A stretch of DNA of 64,000 bases, from positions 75,803,501 through 75,867,500 of the forward strand of contig CP142454.1 of assembly GCA_038049695.1 (NCBI GenBank). Direction: 5' to 3'. The notes beneath the pieces are model-generated. The model made no database searches. It was not told where the DNA came from and saw only the letters and a program-made list of their open reading frames with translations. Positions 21,349 to 33,250 of this stretch are shown here, piece by piece; position 1 is the stretch's first letter, and every line of letters begins with the position of its first letter. Both the position numbers and the translations under genes were made by a program. This DNA comes from Cinnamomum chago (Eukaryota > Streptophyta > Magnoliopsida > Laurales > Lauraceae).

Positions 21349-24300
21349 TCACCACCAAAAGGAATGTCTACCAAGATTCAATGGGCTATGGTTATCCTCA
21401 TCCCCATCAGTGTTATCATTTCTATTGGCACCATATTGAATTTGATATTGATGAGTATTGGGATCCACAAATCCAAAGAAGCCAGCCGCACCCACATCAT
21501 AGGAACTTGGAGGAGGTGGAGGTGGTCCAGGTGGATATCTGCCATATTGCGTTTCACCATAGTCACCATATGAGTAGGACCCCGAAGTTGAAGACTGTTC
21601 TTCTCCTTGTTGTACTTGACCATATGGAAAAAAGTCAAAATACTGTGAGTGTGAGGGTCTTTGTCCACTGTAACCAGGGTTCCACGAATCAGTCCATGAT
21701 GCCGCTTGTTGTCCTCCAAAATCTCCACCCCTATTTCCTTGCTCAGTACTACCTCTAGCCCCAGGTGGTGAATCTCTTCGGCGCCGTTGATAACCACGGC
21801 TTGGATCAAATCTTCCAGATGGAGGTAACTCCTGTACTTTCTCTACAGGAATGACATCGTCTTCATCATGTTGATAGTATTCACTAGTACCACCTGTCCC
21901 ACTGTCTCCTCCTCCATCTCCTCCACCATGGCTACTTGAAGAGACTGTGGTGGAACTAGCTTTCTCAGAAGCAGGTTCTTTCCCACTCCTCCTAGTCCTA
22001 CTACTGGTACCTTCTCCCTGAGGTGGCTGACCTTCTGCAGGTGCCTCACCCATGTCCACCTATCAACTCTTGAACCGTTTCCTGAAACCCCGGATCTGAA
22101 TCTAGCAGTGGATCCTCTATCTCGGCTAGCCATGGGAGTAAGGGATCGTCATCTCTAAATATGTGATCCAAATTAATGGGACAATAATCAGGACTATCCC
22201 TTACCCTTCTCTCCCTAATTCTGTTTCTCAACTTCAGATTGTAATGACAATACACAAGCTTGTTGAGTTTTTGCATGGTAAGCCGATTCCTGACCTTCGT
22301 GTGGATCAGAGAGAAAATGCTCCAATTTCTTTCACAGTTGGAAGATGTTGTAGTTTGACTAAGGATGCGAACAGCCGCACTCCTTAGATGTGGAGCACTC
22401 TCTCCAAAATTCATCCACCAATTAGCTGAAATGCAAAAAATAAATAAAGAAAATTAGATCGTATCACAAGATATCTGCAATGTGGATATGTCTTTTGTTC
22501 ATAGTCATACCAGGTGGCATCTTTCCAATCGATCGTATCACAAGAGGGTCAGCAAAGGTTCCTCTCCTTTGTGTATATATAGATATCTACAATGTGAAAA
22601 TTAGATATAAGTCAGTAAACCCCTACAACATAATTAAATTCTCTTAAGTAACCACCCACTCACCTCTTGTATGGCCTCAATTTGATCATCTGGACCTAAC
22701 AATTTCTTCAACACCTCCCGTAATCCTACCCGCAAGTCCGTATTTATTGCTTCGGTGTGTAGTTCGACATTGCGGTAATAGAATTCGGGATTCAAAAAAT
22801 AACCTACATTATAAATATGTAGAATGTACTGTGAGCAAACAAGATAATAAATACATTAGTTAGGAAAAAAAAAATCAACAAACAAAGATATATATTAATT
22901 ACTTGCAGCATGCAATGGATGGTGCAACTGATCGTTCCAACGGGCATCAATAATCTTTATATATTTCTCGTGATATCTAACATTTTCCATAATGGATTGC
23001 TTTGCCCGATCCATTGCTTCATATATAAAGCTCATTGTCGGCTTGTCATCACCATCTACAAGCCGCAACATTTTAACTAAAGCCTAAAAAACCTTTAATA
23101 TCTTCCTCACTTTCTTCCGAAATTTATTGTCCCTCATCAGGATTGGGACTTCAAACTCCGGACCACTAGTTGCATTGCCCCATTTCGAACGAAGCCATTC
23201 TTTTGATGCAAACATCTGAATGAGCTCCGTTCTAAACTTTACAAGGCTTTCCATAGCCAGAAAATGGGTTGCAAACCTAGTTAATAATGGACGCAGCAAG
23301 ACATGGTTATTTGTGTATCTTTTCATCAAGCTTAACATCCATGAATGATCATATATAAATCTTGTAATTCCTCTACATGCCTTGATCAATGAAGCCACTT
23401 TTGTCTTCCTTCCAATCTCTTCCAAGATGAGATCTACGCAGTGTGCTGCACATGGGGTCCAGAATAAATGGGTCCTCTTCTCCATTAATTTCAAACCTGC
23501 TGCCTTGAAATTGGCGCCATTATCTGTAACAATCTGTACAATATACTCCTCTCCCACACTCTCTACAACTTTATCCATAAGAGTATATATATATATGTGG
23601 CTGTCCGTCTATGTTCAGATGCATCGATGGACTTCACAAAGACGGTCCCAGCGACTGAATACACCAAAAAGTTTATTAATTGTGTTTGGGTGCCGCTGGT
23701 CCACCCGTCACACATGATAGTAACACCATTTTGTTGCCACATGGGTCTAAATTTTTCCACCCAAGCCTTTATTTCTTTAAATTCTTCTTCAAGATATTTA
23801 GTGCCCACATCAGATACGGAGGGCGCCTGTATACCCGGCCTAGCTTCGGCGGCAACATCAAGAATAGTCTGGAAATATGGGGAATCTACTGCTGTAGGTG
23901 GTATGTTCTTGTGAATTAACCATTTTGCTGTAGCTTTGGCCAATCTATCTCTTGCAGCCTTCATTACCCCTTTCATAACACTTGATATTTTTGGTTGTTT
24001 AGCTCCCTCTTTTCTATGTGCTAGAGGATCAACAAGGGGAGGAACTGCTCTTCTTGTAGAGATAATTTCTACATCAGCATCCCGTTCCCGGGTGCTAAAT
24101 GCCCTACGTATGGACCCCGCAAAGCCCTTGCCCCTGCTTGGCACAGTAGATGATGAGCCCCCTACATCATAATATTTGCTTCCAGCAAATGCACGACGTT
24201 CATATTCTTCTTGTTGGCTCATCAAAGACTCTCGGCGTGCAGCCTCCATCTGTGCATCTTCCTCCTCATCAAAATATTCATCCCCAAATACATCATAACG

Positions 24301-24564
24301 GGCAGCATCAACATCTTGCCGCCTCTTTTCTTTTATCTCTACTTTTCTAGCTTTGTTTTGGCCAACCAAAGCTTTCATTTGTTCTCTTACTTCCCTCGGT
24401 ACTTCGGTACAGCCAGCAACATTGCCAGATATGTGGCCCAAGTGGTGCTTGAATCTTGTAATGCCCCCATGGGTCACTCTTCCACAGAACTTGCATTTGA
24501 TTTTCAACCTATTATTCTCAACTGCCTCACCAAAGCTCCATGCGGGATCAATATCACGAGGCAT
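21349..24564 (-). pseudogene. hAT transposase (BED finger, DUF659, hAT dimerisation)
   Basis: Exons read by splice sites: 22903-24564, 22664-22803, 22511-22586 and 22425 downward. Phases agree at all three junctions. Exon 1 has a BED-type finger (CKFCGRVTHGGITRFKHHLG) and a DUF659 region with GVTIMCDGWTS and VTDNGANFKAAG, then PCAAHCVDLILEEIG. Exon 4 has the dimerisation core (SNCERNWSIFSLIHTK, RLTMQKLNKLVYCHYN). Three defects are visible: a frame change in a TA run at 23584-23597 before LMDKVVESVGEEY; a TAG at 23082-23084 between ILKVF and ALVKMLRLVDGDDKP; and a frame change near 22050 into a 230-residue Gly/Ser/Pro/Tyr-rich tail (21349-22059). The start is ATG at 24564 (MPRDIDPAWSFGE). Inactive as it stands. 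Confidence 0.85.
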
Positions 24565-24739
24565 TTTCACTTATCAAATGGCAAAGACAGATGGACTGAA
24601 ATTGAATACCTGGCTGCCTATAAATATAAACAAGTAGTATACTAGTATGTTAAAAATTAAAAAAAACAAAGAAACATGTTAGAGGAAACTTATATCACAA
24701 ATATAGGAACCATTTTCAAGACATTTGATTGGTATTCAA

Positions 24740-25870
24740 ATATTAAAAATTATTTTTATTTTAAAAAATAAATAAATCCGAAAATAAAAAAATAGATAAA
24801 AATCAATAAACATTCAAAATGTGATGATTGATCTATGGGAAACATAGATCTATCATTTACAATCAATTTCCAAGTGGTTTCATGGGTTGTCCATGAATAT
24901 TCACATTTTTTTTTCAAAAAATAAATAAATCTGAAAATAAAAAATAGAGAAAAATCAATAAAAATTTAAAATGTGATGGATTGATCTATGGGAAATATAG
25001 ATCTATCATTTACAAGCAATTTCCAAGTGGTTTCATGGGTTGTCCATGAATATTCACATTTTTTTTTTCAAAAAATAAATAAATCCGAAAATAAAAAATA
25101 GAGAAAAATCAATAAAAATTCAAAATGTGATGGATTGATCTATGGGAAACATAGATCTATCATTTACAAGCAATTTCCAAGTGGTTTCATGGGTTGTCCA
25201 TGAATATTCACATTTTTTTTTTCACAAAATAAATAAATCCGAAAATAAAAAATAGATAAAAATCAATAAAAATTCAAAATGTGATGGATTGATCTATGGG
25301 AAACATAGATCTATCATTTACAAACAATTTCCAAGTGGTTTCATGGGTTGTCCATGAGTATTCACATTTTTTTTTTCACAAAATAAATAAATCCGAACAT
25401 AAAAAATAGAGAAAAATCAATAAACATTCAAAATGTGTTGATTTGATCTATGGGAAACATAGATCTATCATTTACAAGCAATTTCCAAGTGGTTTCATGG
25501 GTTGTCCATGAATATTCACATTTTTTTTTTCAAAAAATAAATAAATCCGAAAATAAAAAATAGATAAAAATCAATAAAAATTCAAAATGTGATGGATTGA
25601 TCTATGGGAAACATAGATCTATCATTTACAAACAATTTTCAAGTGGTTTCATGGGTTGTCCATGAGTATTCACATTTTTTTTTTCAAAAAATAAATAAAT
25701 CTGAAAATAAAAAATAGAGAAAAATCAATAAACATTCAAAATGTGTTGATTTGATCTATGGGAAACATAGATCTAACAATATGAAGCTATTTTCAAGTTG
25801 TTTCATGAGTTTTCCATAAGTGATAATGTTTTTTTTTTTTTAAATAACATAAATCCGAAAATAAAAAAAA
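24740..25870. repeat. Tandem repeat, seven 154-bp units inside the hAT element
   Basis: The word GATCTATGGGAAACATAGATC, itself partly palindromic, begins at 24830, 24983, 25137, 25291, 25445, 25599 and 25753, giving spacings of 153-154 bp. Each unit also has a T-run, AAATAAATAAATCCGAAAAT and GGTTTCATGGGTTGTCCATG. The last unit decays into A-rich sequence. The array lies upstream of the transposase start, between it and the right terminal repeats. Confidence 0.9.
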
Positions 25871-26239
25871 CAATATATAAAAAAAAAAACAAAAGATATG
25901 CATGTAAGATCAAAAGGAAGCATGGATCTACAATAAAACAACATAATGATGCCATTATGTTGTGATTCATAGTAGTTAGAGAGTGATAAATGAAATGATC
26001 ATCTCAAAAGTTGAAAAAATAAATCACATATACCTTAATGAAGAATCTTGTTTTGACTTTTGAATCTTTAGATTTCTTTCAATAATGGTTTGTTGGTGAT
26101 TTGGTGGCAAGATATCTTGAAGAGAGGGATTTGGGAGACATTTGGGACCACAAAGAGGTGAAAATGGAAACTATAGAGGAGAAGAGAAGAAAGACAAGGG
26201 TAAAAAACCCTAAAAAGTCCAAAAGGGGGGGTTTTATAA

Positions 26240-26410
26240 CCCCCCCACGTGTATCGGCCGCCACGTATCGTGGCGGTATGTATCGGCCGATACACAAGAG
26301 TATCGGCCGATACGGGCCGCCACGGGTGCGATACACCCGTGGCGGCCGATAACTTTATGTATCGTATCGGCCTTGGCCGATACGGCCGATATATAAGCGT
26401 ATCGGCCGAT
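26240..26410. promoter_or_regulatory. Right subterminal repeats of the hAT element
   Basis: Dense TATCGGCCGATAC, GGCCGCCACG and GCGATACACCCGTGGCGG words in both orientations next to the right terminal repeat. They were probably transposase-binding sites and may also overlap the transposase promoter. Confidence 0.6.
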
Positions 26411-28349
26411 ATTTTCTTCCTTGGTAACAATCCTATCACAGTGGTGTCACAACTGTGTTAAACGGTACAGCTGAGTGGTGCCTAACACAAGAATCTTTTT
26501 CATACCATAGTGAAGGACTAGGCTTTCTTGCGTGAACAAGTATCGTAAGAGAGACTACTTCCATTTGTCAAGCAAATCAAGCAAACAAACTTCTTCAAGA
26601 TATCCAAACACTTAGTAGTCCTCTTCAAGCCATTACAATCAAAGCCACCTAGCCACGACACTTCCATCAAATATCAAAACGAACGAAACATCAAAAGGGA
26701 TCCTAAGTCCATCATCTAAGTGCACCATGTGATCCCAACCAAAGCAAAGTAAACGAAGCTAATGACCATGTTCGTAACATGTAGACAAGTACCAGACGGT
26801 ACAATTCAGAATCAATAGCGATAGACAATCCAAACCTAAGTCTAGTATTAAACCCGAAGCATCGTACAACCTACTCAGTCAACGAAAGGAATTAGTGCCC
26901 TTGATACCCAGGCGAACGATCTTTGTGCATAGATTTAAAGGGGCATCCCGTTGTCCCGTACCGTTCAAGATTGAGTTAGGTTAAGTCCCGATATGACCGG
27001 AATAATCGTGAAGAACGTCGGCTCAAAACATCCTCACATAAAGTCAAATGAGTCCAAAAAGGAAAGGGTAGCCAAAGTTTCACCTAAGTCGAACCAAAAG
27101 AAGGCTAAAAGACCCCTTTCATAAAGGGATCCTTAGTTGGCCCGGTTGACCCCACACACAGGCAGCCGGTCGACCTGGTCAAGGCTCAGTCGTCCAGCAA
27201 TTGTAACATAAAATAGGGAATAGTGTTTTTGTCAGGTGCAGAGCACCTGACGCAGTGTGTCCAATCGACCGGGCCTCCTTGGCCGGTCAACTACGTGCAT
27301 TGCAGTTGCAGAACCCAAGTTCTGTAACTGCAATGAACAAGGGTCATTTCCCTTCCCTCTTTCTTGAACCTGATGAGAGACCAAAACAATGATAAAAGCA
27401 ATCTATTCTAATCCCATCAATCTATCTAATCTAGTCATTAACATCCAAATCCATTTCATTAAGCTAACAAGCCTAATTATCATAACTTCAATCCTCTAAA
27501 GCATCAATTGAGCAATTAACATATAAACCATCATTCTGCCATACAAATCAAGGGAAACAAGCATATAAAGCATAAACATATTTATCTACTTGCCTTGATG
27601 AAGAGCTTGACCAAAAATCAAAGAGAAAATTTGGGGAAAAGTCCTCTCAAAGCTCAAACTTGTGCAAATGGCTCTCAATCCCAAAACAAACTACAAAATG
27701 GATGCAAATGGGTTGGGTGAGCTCCTCTGTTTCATTTCTAATCAAAAGGAAGGAGATTCACTAAGTTTACAAGCTTTAGGAGCTTACCTTAGAGTGGGTT
27801 GTGAATGAAAAGCTTAGAAAAGAGAAGGGTTGTGATCTTGGGAGCTTGAGGAAGGACTGAAGGAGATGGGAAGCTTCACCGGCGACGTCGGAGCTCCGGT
27901 GGCCGTTAGTAGTGAGGAGGCAGTGAAGGGCTGAGTTTGGAGAAGGCACAGTGAAAGGAGAGAAAGAGATGGGATAAGAGATGAATGAGAGAGCTTATAT
28001 TAGGTTAGGTTATGGGTTAATTTCAAATTAGTCCTCGGTTCACTAATGATGATCTTTGGGTCTCTTCGGCGCGTCGAATCAAAACGCGACTAAAGACTAA
28101 TGTTCGTGAAATGCTGAGACCTACCCGATGCACCCATACTCACAAAAACTCATAATCTCACATAAACCCTTGAAAACTTCCCGAAATTGCAAACCACCCC
28201 CCTACTGTACCCAAACGCGCTCCAAATCACGCGAGATTTCACACGCATGATCCAAACGTCAAACCCAACTCGCTAAGGCTCTAAACACACTTACTAACTT
28301 ATCAAGCAATTAAATATAGTTAATAGGAGATTAAGGGTCGGGGTGTTCA

Positions 28350-29080
28350 TGTGCTCTGATTGGTCAGCATCCGCCATGGAAGACATGGAAAACACAGCAA
28401 CTTAACTTGATTCTTACTATGTTTGCACAGCATATTTTGAAATGTTGAGTTAGTGTGCCTTTTCCACCCACGGGACTCCCACACATGAAGGGTGTGAGAT
28501 TTTTTATTCAGCCTGTCCACAAAAGTGAGATCCCTGAATTATAAAGGTGTGCCATGCAGGAGCCTCGTAGGTGAAAATTATCCTTGATTGTGTATTAGTG
28601 TCAGGATGCACAGGGAAGTCAGTGCTTACTCCAATACTTGCAATCTACTGTTAAATTCCGTCAGTAGTTTAGTAATGCAAAATTTCATTTCTTTAAGTGA
28701 TTCAAAAGTTGGAGAAAATGTGATCTGTTTAAAGCTAATGTGTAGCATTTGCATGGTACTATGCCGGCGATCAAGTTGGTTCTGTCAGAATTCATGTGCC
28801 CATGTTTTTTGCTTTGGCTTTCATTATACTGTTTTGAAATGTTCGACAGCATTTTATAAAGTCTGGCATGCAGAAATCTGTGGAGGCCAGGAGATATCTT
28901 CCTGGGCTTGATTACATGTAAATTGAGAATACATTTTTCATGTATAGCAGCTTCTTTGGGCCTTTTTTTTATTCTTATTTTTATGATTCATTTGCTTTTC
29001 TTGAATGGACTGGGATCATGTGTTGCTGTTCAGTCTTGGAAAATTGCAGAAAAATTCCTTTCCATTTTTTGGAGTTGCAG
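28350..29080. other. Unassigned sequence, weak exon candidate
   Basis: A segment 28850-28917 between a TTCGACAG acceptor and a GTAAAT donor stays open and reads KSGMQKSVEARRYLPGLDY. Its phase does not fit the exon candidate at 29081, and I do not recognise it. The rest is AT-rich without a signal. Confidence 0.2.
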
Positions 29081-29154
29081 TCGAGCAGATGGTCCCCGAG
29101 GGATGATCTAAAACCCTCACGTCATCCTTATGATTTGATCAGCAGCCTTCTCCG
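29081..29154 (+). CDS. Candidate penultimate exon, unknown protein
   Basis: Between acceptor GGAGTTGCAG and donor GTGAGT, 24 codons are open: SSRWSPRDDLKPSRHPYDLI then SSLL. The leftover CG joins in phase to 29443. I do not recognise the protein, and no convincing upstream exon was found in phase, so this may be chance. Confidence 0.25.
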
Positions 29155-29442
29155 GTGAGTGAAGGATATGGTTTTAAAAATCTGCCTGAGTTGATATGAG
29201 TCACAGTCCAATGGGGAAATAGAAAATCTAGATTCATAGGACATCCATTTCTATTTTTAATCTCTTCTCTAATTATCTCTTACTATTTTTTTTTTTTTTT
29301 TTTGGATTTTTAAGGCTCCAGGGTGTCTCAGAGATGGAATTAAGGAGTCCAGATTACTATTTTGTGCGCGCGCGCATGTATGGTTATCTTGGTTTGTTTT
29401 GAGTCTATCTATGATGGATGCATGCTTGATGTATTCTTTTAG

Positions 29443-29470
29443 GTCTTCTACAGTGGAACCCTATGAATAG
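29443..29470 (+). CDS. Candidate terminal exon, unknown protein
   Basis: After acceptor TATTCTTTTAG, joining CG|G gives RSSTVEPYE and a TAG stop. It is supported only by splice-site quality and phase with 29081-29154. Confidence 0.22.
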
Positions 29471-32047
29471 GTGGGATTATGCTTTTAGATGATGATGACA
29501 ACCTAAGCTGGAGTGCATGACATGGGCTGTCCTGAATCTGGCTCATTGGCCCATGGATGGCTAAGTGTTTCCACTGCCCAGTAATCAGGTTATTCCACAC
29601 ACACTAACAAAATACCCATATCTCTAGCCAGCTGAGCAACAACTGAGAACAGTAATAAATTTCATTTAGCACTTGGATGGTTTAGCATTATTATGGGGCT
29701 TTGTTCTTCTTCCTGCATTTCCATATAAAATACTACATGTATGAAAGTAGGGCCAGCAGGGCACATTTATCCAAACACCTTATGCTTATGTGTATTTTTA
29801 AAATCTAGTGCAATTTCATGGAAATTTGGTGGCCAATTACAGGTTAATGAGATCTTTGAAAGCTTTTTCCTTGTAGAATTTGATTAGAAAGTCTTAAGAG
29901 GCTTAAAGAGTGAAGAAATGGGGTTAAGATGTTGACAATGACGATGAGGCCCTTTTCCTTATTATCCTGTAAGTCCTACAACACATTTTGCCAATTATAC
30001 CTTCTGCTTGGTGGTGCAATGGCAGGAGTCAGAAAAGATGGAATTGTGTGTTTTTCTTAGTTCTGAGACATAAATCCGAATCTTGAGTTATAATAGGAGT
30101 AAGAGTGATTAGGGCCACTCCCATGCCCACAAGCCTAAAGCGCCATGCCCAGGCCCTTGTGCTGCATTGCATTGTGTAAGCCATTGGTTAGGATCCATGC
30201 CAACTAAACTACCAGGGGGCACATTTGTGCAGGTCCACAATCTTATGTTTTATGTGGATTTTTCCCCTTACTTTACCCCCTTGGATTCATTTTTCTGTGG
30301 GATTGCAGAAAATTGCACCAGCTTTTGATGCATTTCCTCATGAAAAGATATAGCATCAAATGATGGAAAAGATTTTCCACAGAAAAGTTATTACACAAAT
30401 GTGTGCTTATAGTTAGCCTCAAATCTTGAACCCATCCCTCAAAAAAGAAGGAAAAAGTCTGTAGAATCCCATTTTATCTATGGCAGTAGACGCAGGAAAT
30501 GTATTACAAGTTCCCTGTGTCCATCTTTCATGGTCCATACCTGTATTAGTTATTGTCATAGACCGACAGAGCAATCTAGTAGGACCCCCAGTGAGCTTGT
30601 TGGGAGAGAGAATGCCTTACTAGTCTCTCACCATTAGATTAAAAAAAAATGACGCCTTACAAAATCATACATTGAACTTTAGGGTCAAAGATCTAGGGAT
30701 TAGGATGATCTAATAAGGATGATATTTTGCACATCCTTAGGTCCGATTGAGGTCTTTCCATTCCTTGCCTTCCCCTGACTGGCTCGGGCCAGGTGGGCCT
30801 CATAAATGAGTTTGCTTTGCACTGTGTGTAGACAGTACTTGTGGGAATAAAATCCACACATGCACATGTAAATGTATCTATTATGTCAGATTTGTCAACT
30901 AAATCCTCAGGGATTCCTCACTGTTTATCCTCGAGGATTCAAAAAAGTACATGTTTAACGAATTTTAATCCTTGGAGATCCTCATTCTGAAGATTTTCAA
31001 GTCCAACCCTCCCTCATAAGATTCAAAAATTTCTCAATTTTGTAAATTTATGCACCAATACTAATTTTTCTTAGCTATATGCCTTGGTAGTCAGTATGCA
31101 CCGATGTTGATGTAAAATCTTTAGTGAGGGATTATCAAATTTGTTGTAGCAAATTCCGCTCCCGTTACCAAATGTTTTTATATTTTGAGTGAACTCCATG
31201 TGTTATATTGAAGAAAGGTAAATGAGCTGACCTCGAGCTTCAAATACTCAATCCGTTGTCGAGCTCGAGCTTGGATGTTTTACGCTTTTAAACTGCACAC
31301 TTACCTAAAACTTGATTTTAATCCTTGATCATGATCATTGATTAAAAAACATGCAAGATGGATTTTTTAGAAAATTGTTCTACCCATATAATTTGGAAGT
31401 CCCACATGAAATGCTTCAGGGGTGTTCATGAGCTGGATTAGCCCACCTAAGCCCGGCCCACATTTGGCTAGATTTGGGCACTATTTTGAGGCCTGAAAAA
31501 AGGATGTCTGATTGATGCCCTTGTCAATCAAAACCTTGTTCAACCAAAATTTAAGTATAGTTTCAACTTACAATTGGTTTCTCTCACGGTAATAGAAAAA
31601 TAATATAGCAAATGAAAATGAGGATCCAATGGTCAAAGAGTACTCCACTCAAATGAGTACAATTTTCTTGCAAAATTAAGATCCTATCAGCATCTGCCAC
31701 TCAATGAGCACCTTCCTATCAGCATCTCCATAACTCTGTCCATGTATAGATGTCCCAAACAACCGACTACTTGATAACAGATTCCATGCAATTGAGAATG
31801 CATATCTTCTCAAAAATCCAAGTGATTTCTTCATGTTCTATTAGGAAACACATGTTCTGTAAAGGAAAATTCCCCCCTGCAGTTCAGGGGCCTTTCTTCT
31901 CCTATCTTTCTGAGCATCTGGATGTGGATGGATAATTATAGAGTCCAAGAGCAGCGGCAACATCTTAGAAACAACCACTCCAAACTGCATACAGTAACAA
32001 TCAAAATCATTTATCACCATCAAGGAAATTCAAATAGTCAAATAGCT
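29471..32047. other. Unassigned AT-rich sequence
   Basis: No coding signal. Short GC-rich patches at 31430-31500 (GCCCACCTAAGCCCGGCCCA) look like decayed transposon ends without partners. Confidence 0.4.
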
Positions 32048-32742
32048 AGGGATGAAACGGGTCAGGTATGGATTGGACTTCTCCATACCTAGTCCTCGAT
32101 CAGACTTGGGGTTCAATTACAGGATCCATACAGTACTCAAATTTAAACTAAAGACACTGTCCAGAGCCCAAATGAGGGTCTGAATCCATAACAAAATTGA
32201 GACCCACCAAATACTTAAATATATAAACCTGGAATTGGAAAAACCTCAGGTGAGCACGGGGTACGGACAATAAAGTGAGGACCGCATCTCTAAATACATA
32301 GCGGGGCCCACTTGGTGATCAATCACCAATCTCAGGTTTGGCACCCATCCGAATGGACTAAACTGTTGGATTCATCGTGTACCCATTTTGGATGGTGAAA
32401 ACTTGTCGCCGTTTGATTGAGTGATTGGGATGATGTTTAAAGCTCCATCACCCTCTACAATTAGGTGAGGGAGAGATCTTTCGATCCCCCATTCCCATCC
32501 TTGGGTGGGCCCCACAAGAAATGGTGCCCATCTTATCATGAGCACGGGGTGGGGGTGGGGGTGGTTGGGTTTTCCTCAGGAGTGGCTTTCAGTATTTGTG
32601 TTCTTTTGATATTAAACTCATGGACCTAAATTCACACTCGAATTAAAGTGGGGGGCCTAAATCTTGGATTTGGAGTTGGTGCCCCATTTTCAAGATCCAA
32701 TTCTTCAGGCATTGCACTGTTCATGGACCCATTTTCATCCCT
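32048..32742. mobile_element. 695-bp non-autonomous hAT-like element
   Basis: Ends AGGGATGAAACGGGTC and GACCCATTTTCATCCCT are inverted. Flanks AAATAGCT (32040-32047) and AGATAACT (32743-32750) agree at 6 of 8, a plausible old hAT duplication. Inside, 32249-32580 may be a further insertion: CCTCAGG borders it on both sides and GAGCACGGGGT occurs near each end. Confidence 0.55.
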
Positions 32743-32840
32743 AGATAACTCACTATAATGAGCTCATTATAATATGGAGAAATGGTTCAATACCCCTTTT
32801 GTCATGTTAATTTCAATATTTTTTCTCCTAAGGCAAATGA

Positions 32841-33250
32841 TCCTATACATCTTATGGTACATACCACCTGATGGGGCCCCACCTTATGACCCATCATAAA
32901 CAACAACCACCCCCACCCCCCGGGTAATAGTCACCAAATCCCATGGTTTTGAACAGATCCAAATGAATTGGACCGCACCCCACCCTCCGTAATAGTCACC
33001 AAATCCTATGGGATTGAATAGATCCAAATGAATTGGACTGTTGGATGAAAGGTCAATTTTATTTTATTTTTCTATAAAGTTGTTAAACTTGCCGTGGATA
33101 AAGGGCCTTGAGGCATTAGACTGACTTCAAATCTCATATCTAGAGTAGCCTAGTTGAATCTTTCGTTCCTTCCTATCCCATAGTCTAGGTGCCCCCAAGT
33201 GGGCCTCATAGGTGGTATGTACCTAAGGGTTCACCATAAGTATGTACTAG
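32841..33250. mobile_element. Inverted-repeat element of about 410 bp
   Basis: CTTATGGTACATACCACCTG with GGGCCC on the left faces GGGCCTCATAGGTGGTATGT and ACCATAAGTATGTACTAG on the right. The interior carries a 65-bp direct repeat (GTAATAGTCACCAAATCC starting at 32924 and 32989). No target duplication was settled and no class is assigned. Confidence 0.55.

Larger units (their letters stand above)
20771..26423 (-). mobile_element. Complete hAT element (5.65 kb), transposase broken
   Basis: Terminal inverted repeats CAAGGATGAAAATATCGG (left) and, on the other strand, CAAGGAAGAAAATATCGG (right) match at 17 of 18. The flanks GTAACAGT (20763-20770) and GTAACAAT (26424-26431) form an 8-bp target duplication with one mismatch. 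GC-rich subterminal regions (20785-20880 and 26240-26410) are dense in GTATCG/CGATAC and TATCGGCCGATA words. The transposase gene is on the - strand with four exons. A 154-bp tandem repeat fills the segment between its start codon and the right end. Confidence 0.9.
19850..28349 (-). mobile_element. Solo-LTR-like sequence split by a hAT element
   Basis: Ends are TGTCACACCCCC (19850) and GGGGTGTTCA (28349), giving TG...CA with imperfect inverted termini of the kind long Del/Tekay-type LTRs carry. Without the hAT insertion (20771-26423 plus one 8-bp duplication) it would be about 2.8 kb. No gag or pol and no second copy is seen. The sequence just inside the right end (GACCCTTAATCTCC on the - strand), GC-rich promoter-like words at 27860-27920 and the tandem repeat at 20530-20656 would suit an LTR. 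There is no clear 5-bp duplication: TGATT precedes the left end, and TGATT occurs only 8 bp beyond the right end. Confidence 0.45.

Noticed and set aside
24353-24645. + strand frames over the hAT transposase
   Set aside because: Antisense shadows of the BED/DUF659 coding sequence.
26068-26461. Reading frames over the GC-rich hAT end
   Set aside because: Generated by repeated CGGCCGATAC words in all frames; these are subterminal repeats, not genes.
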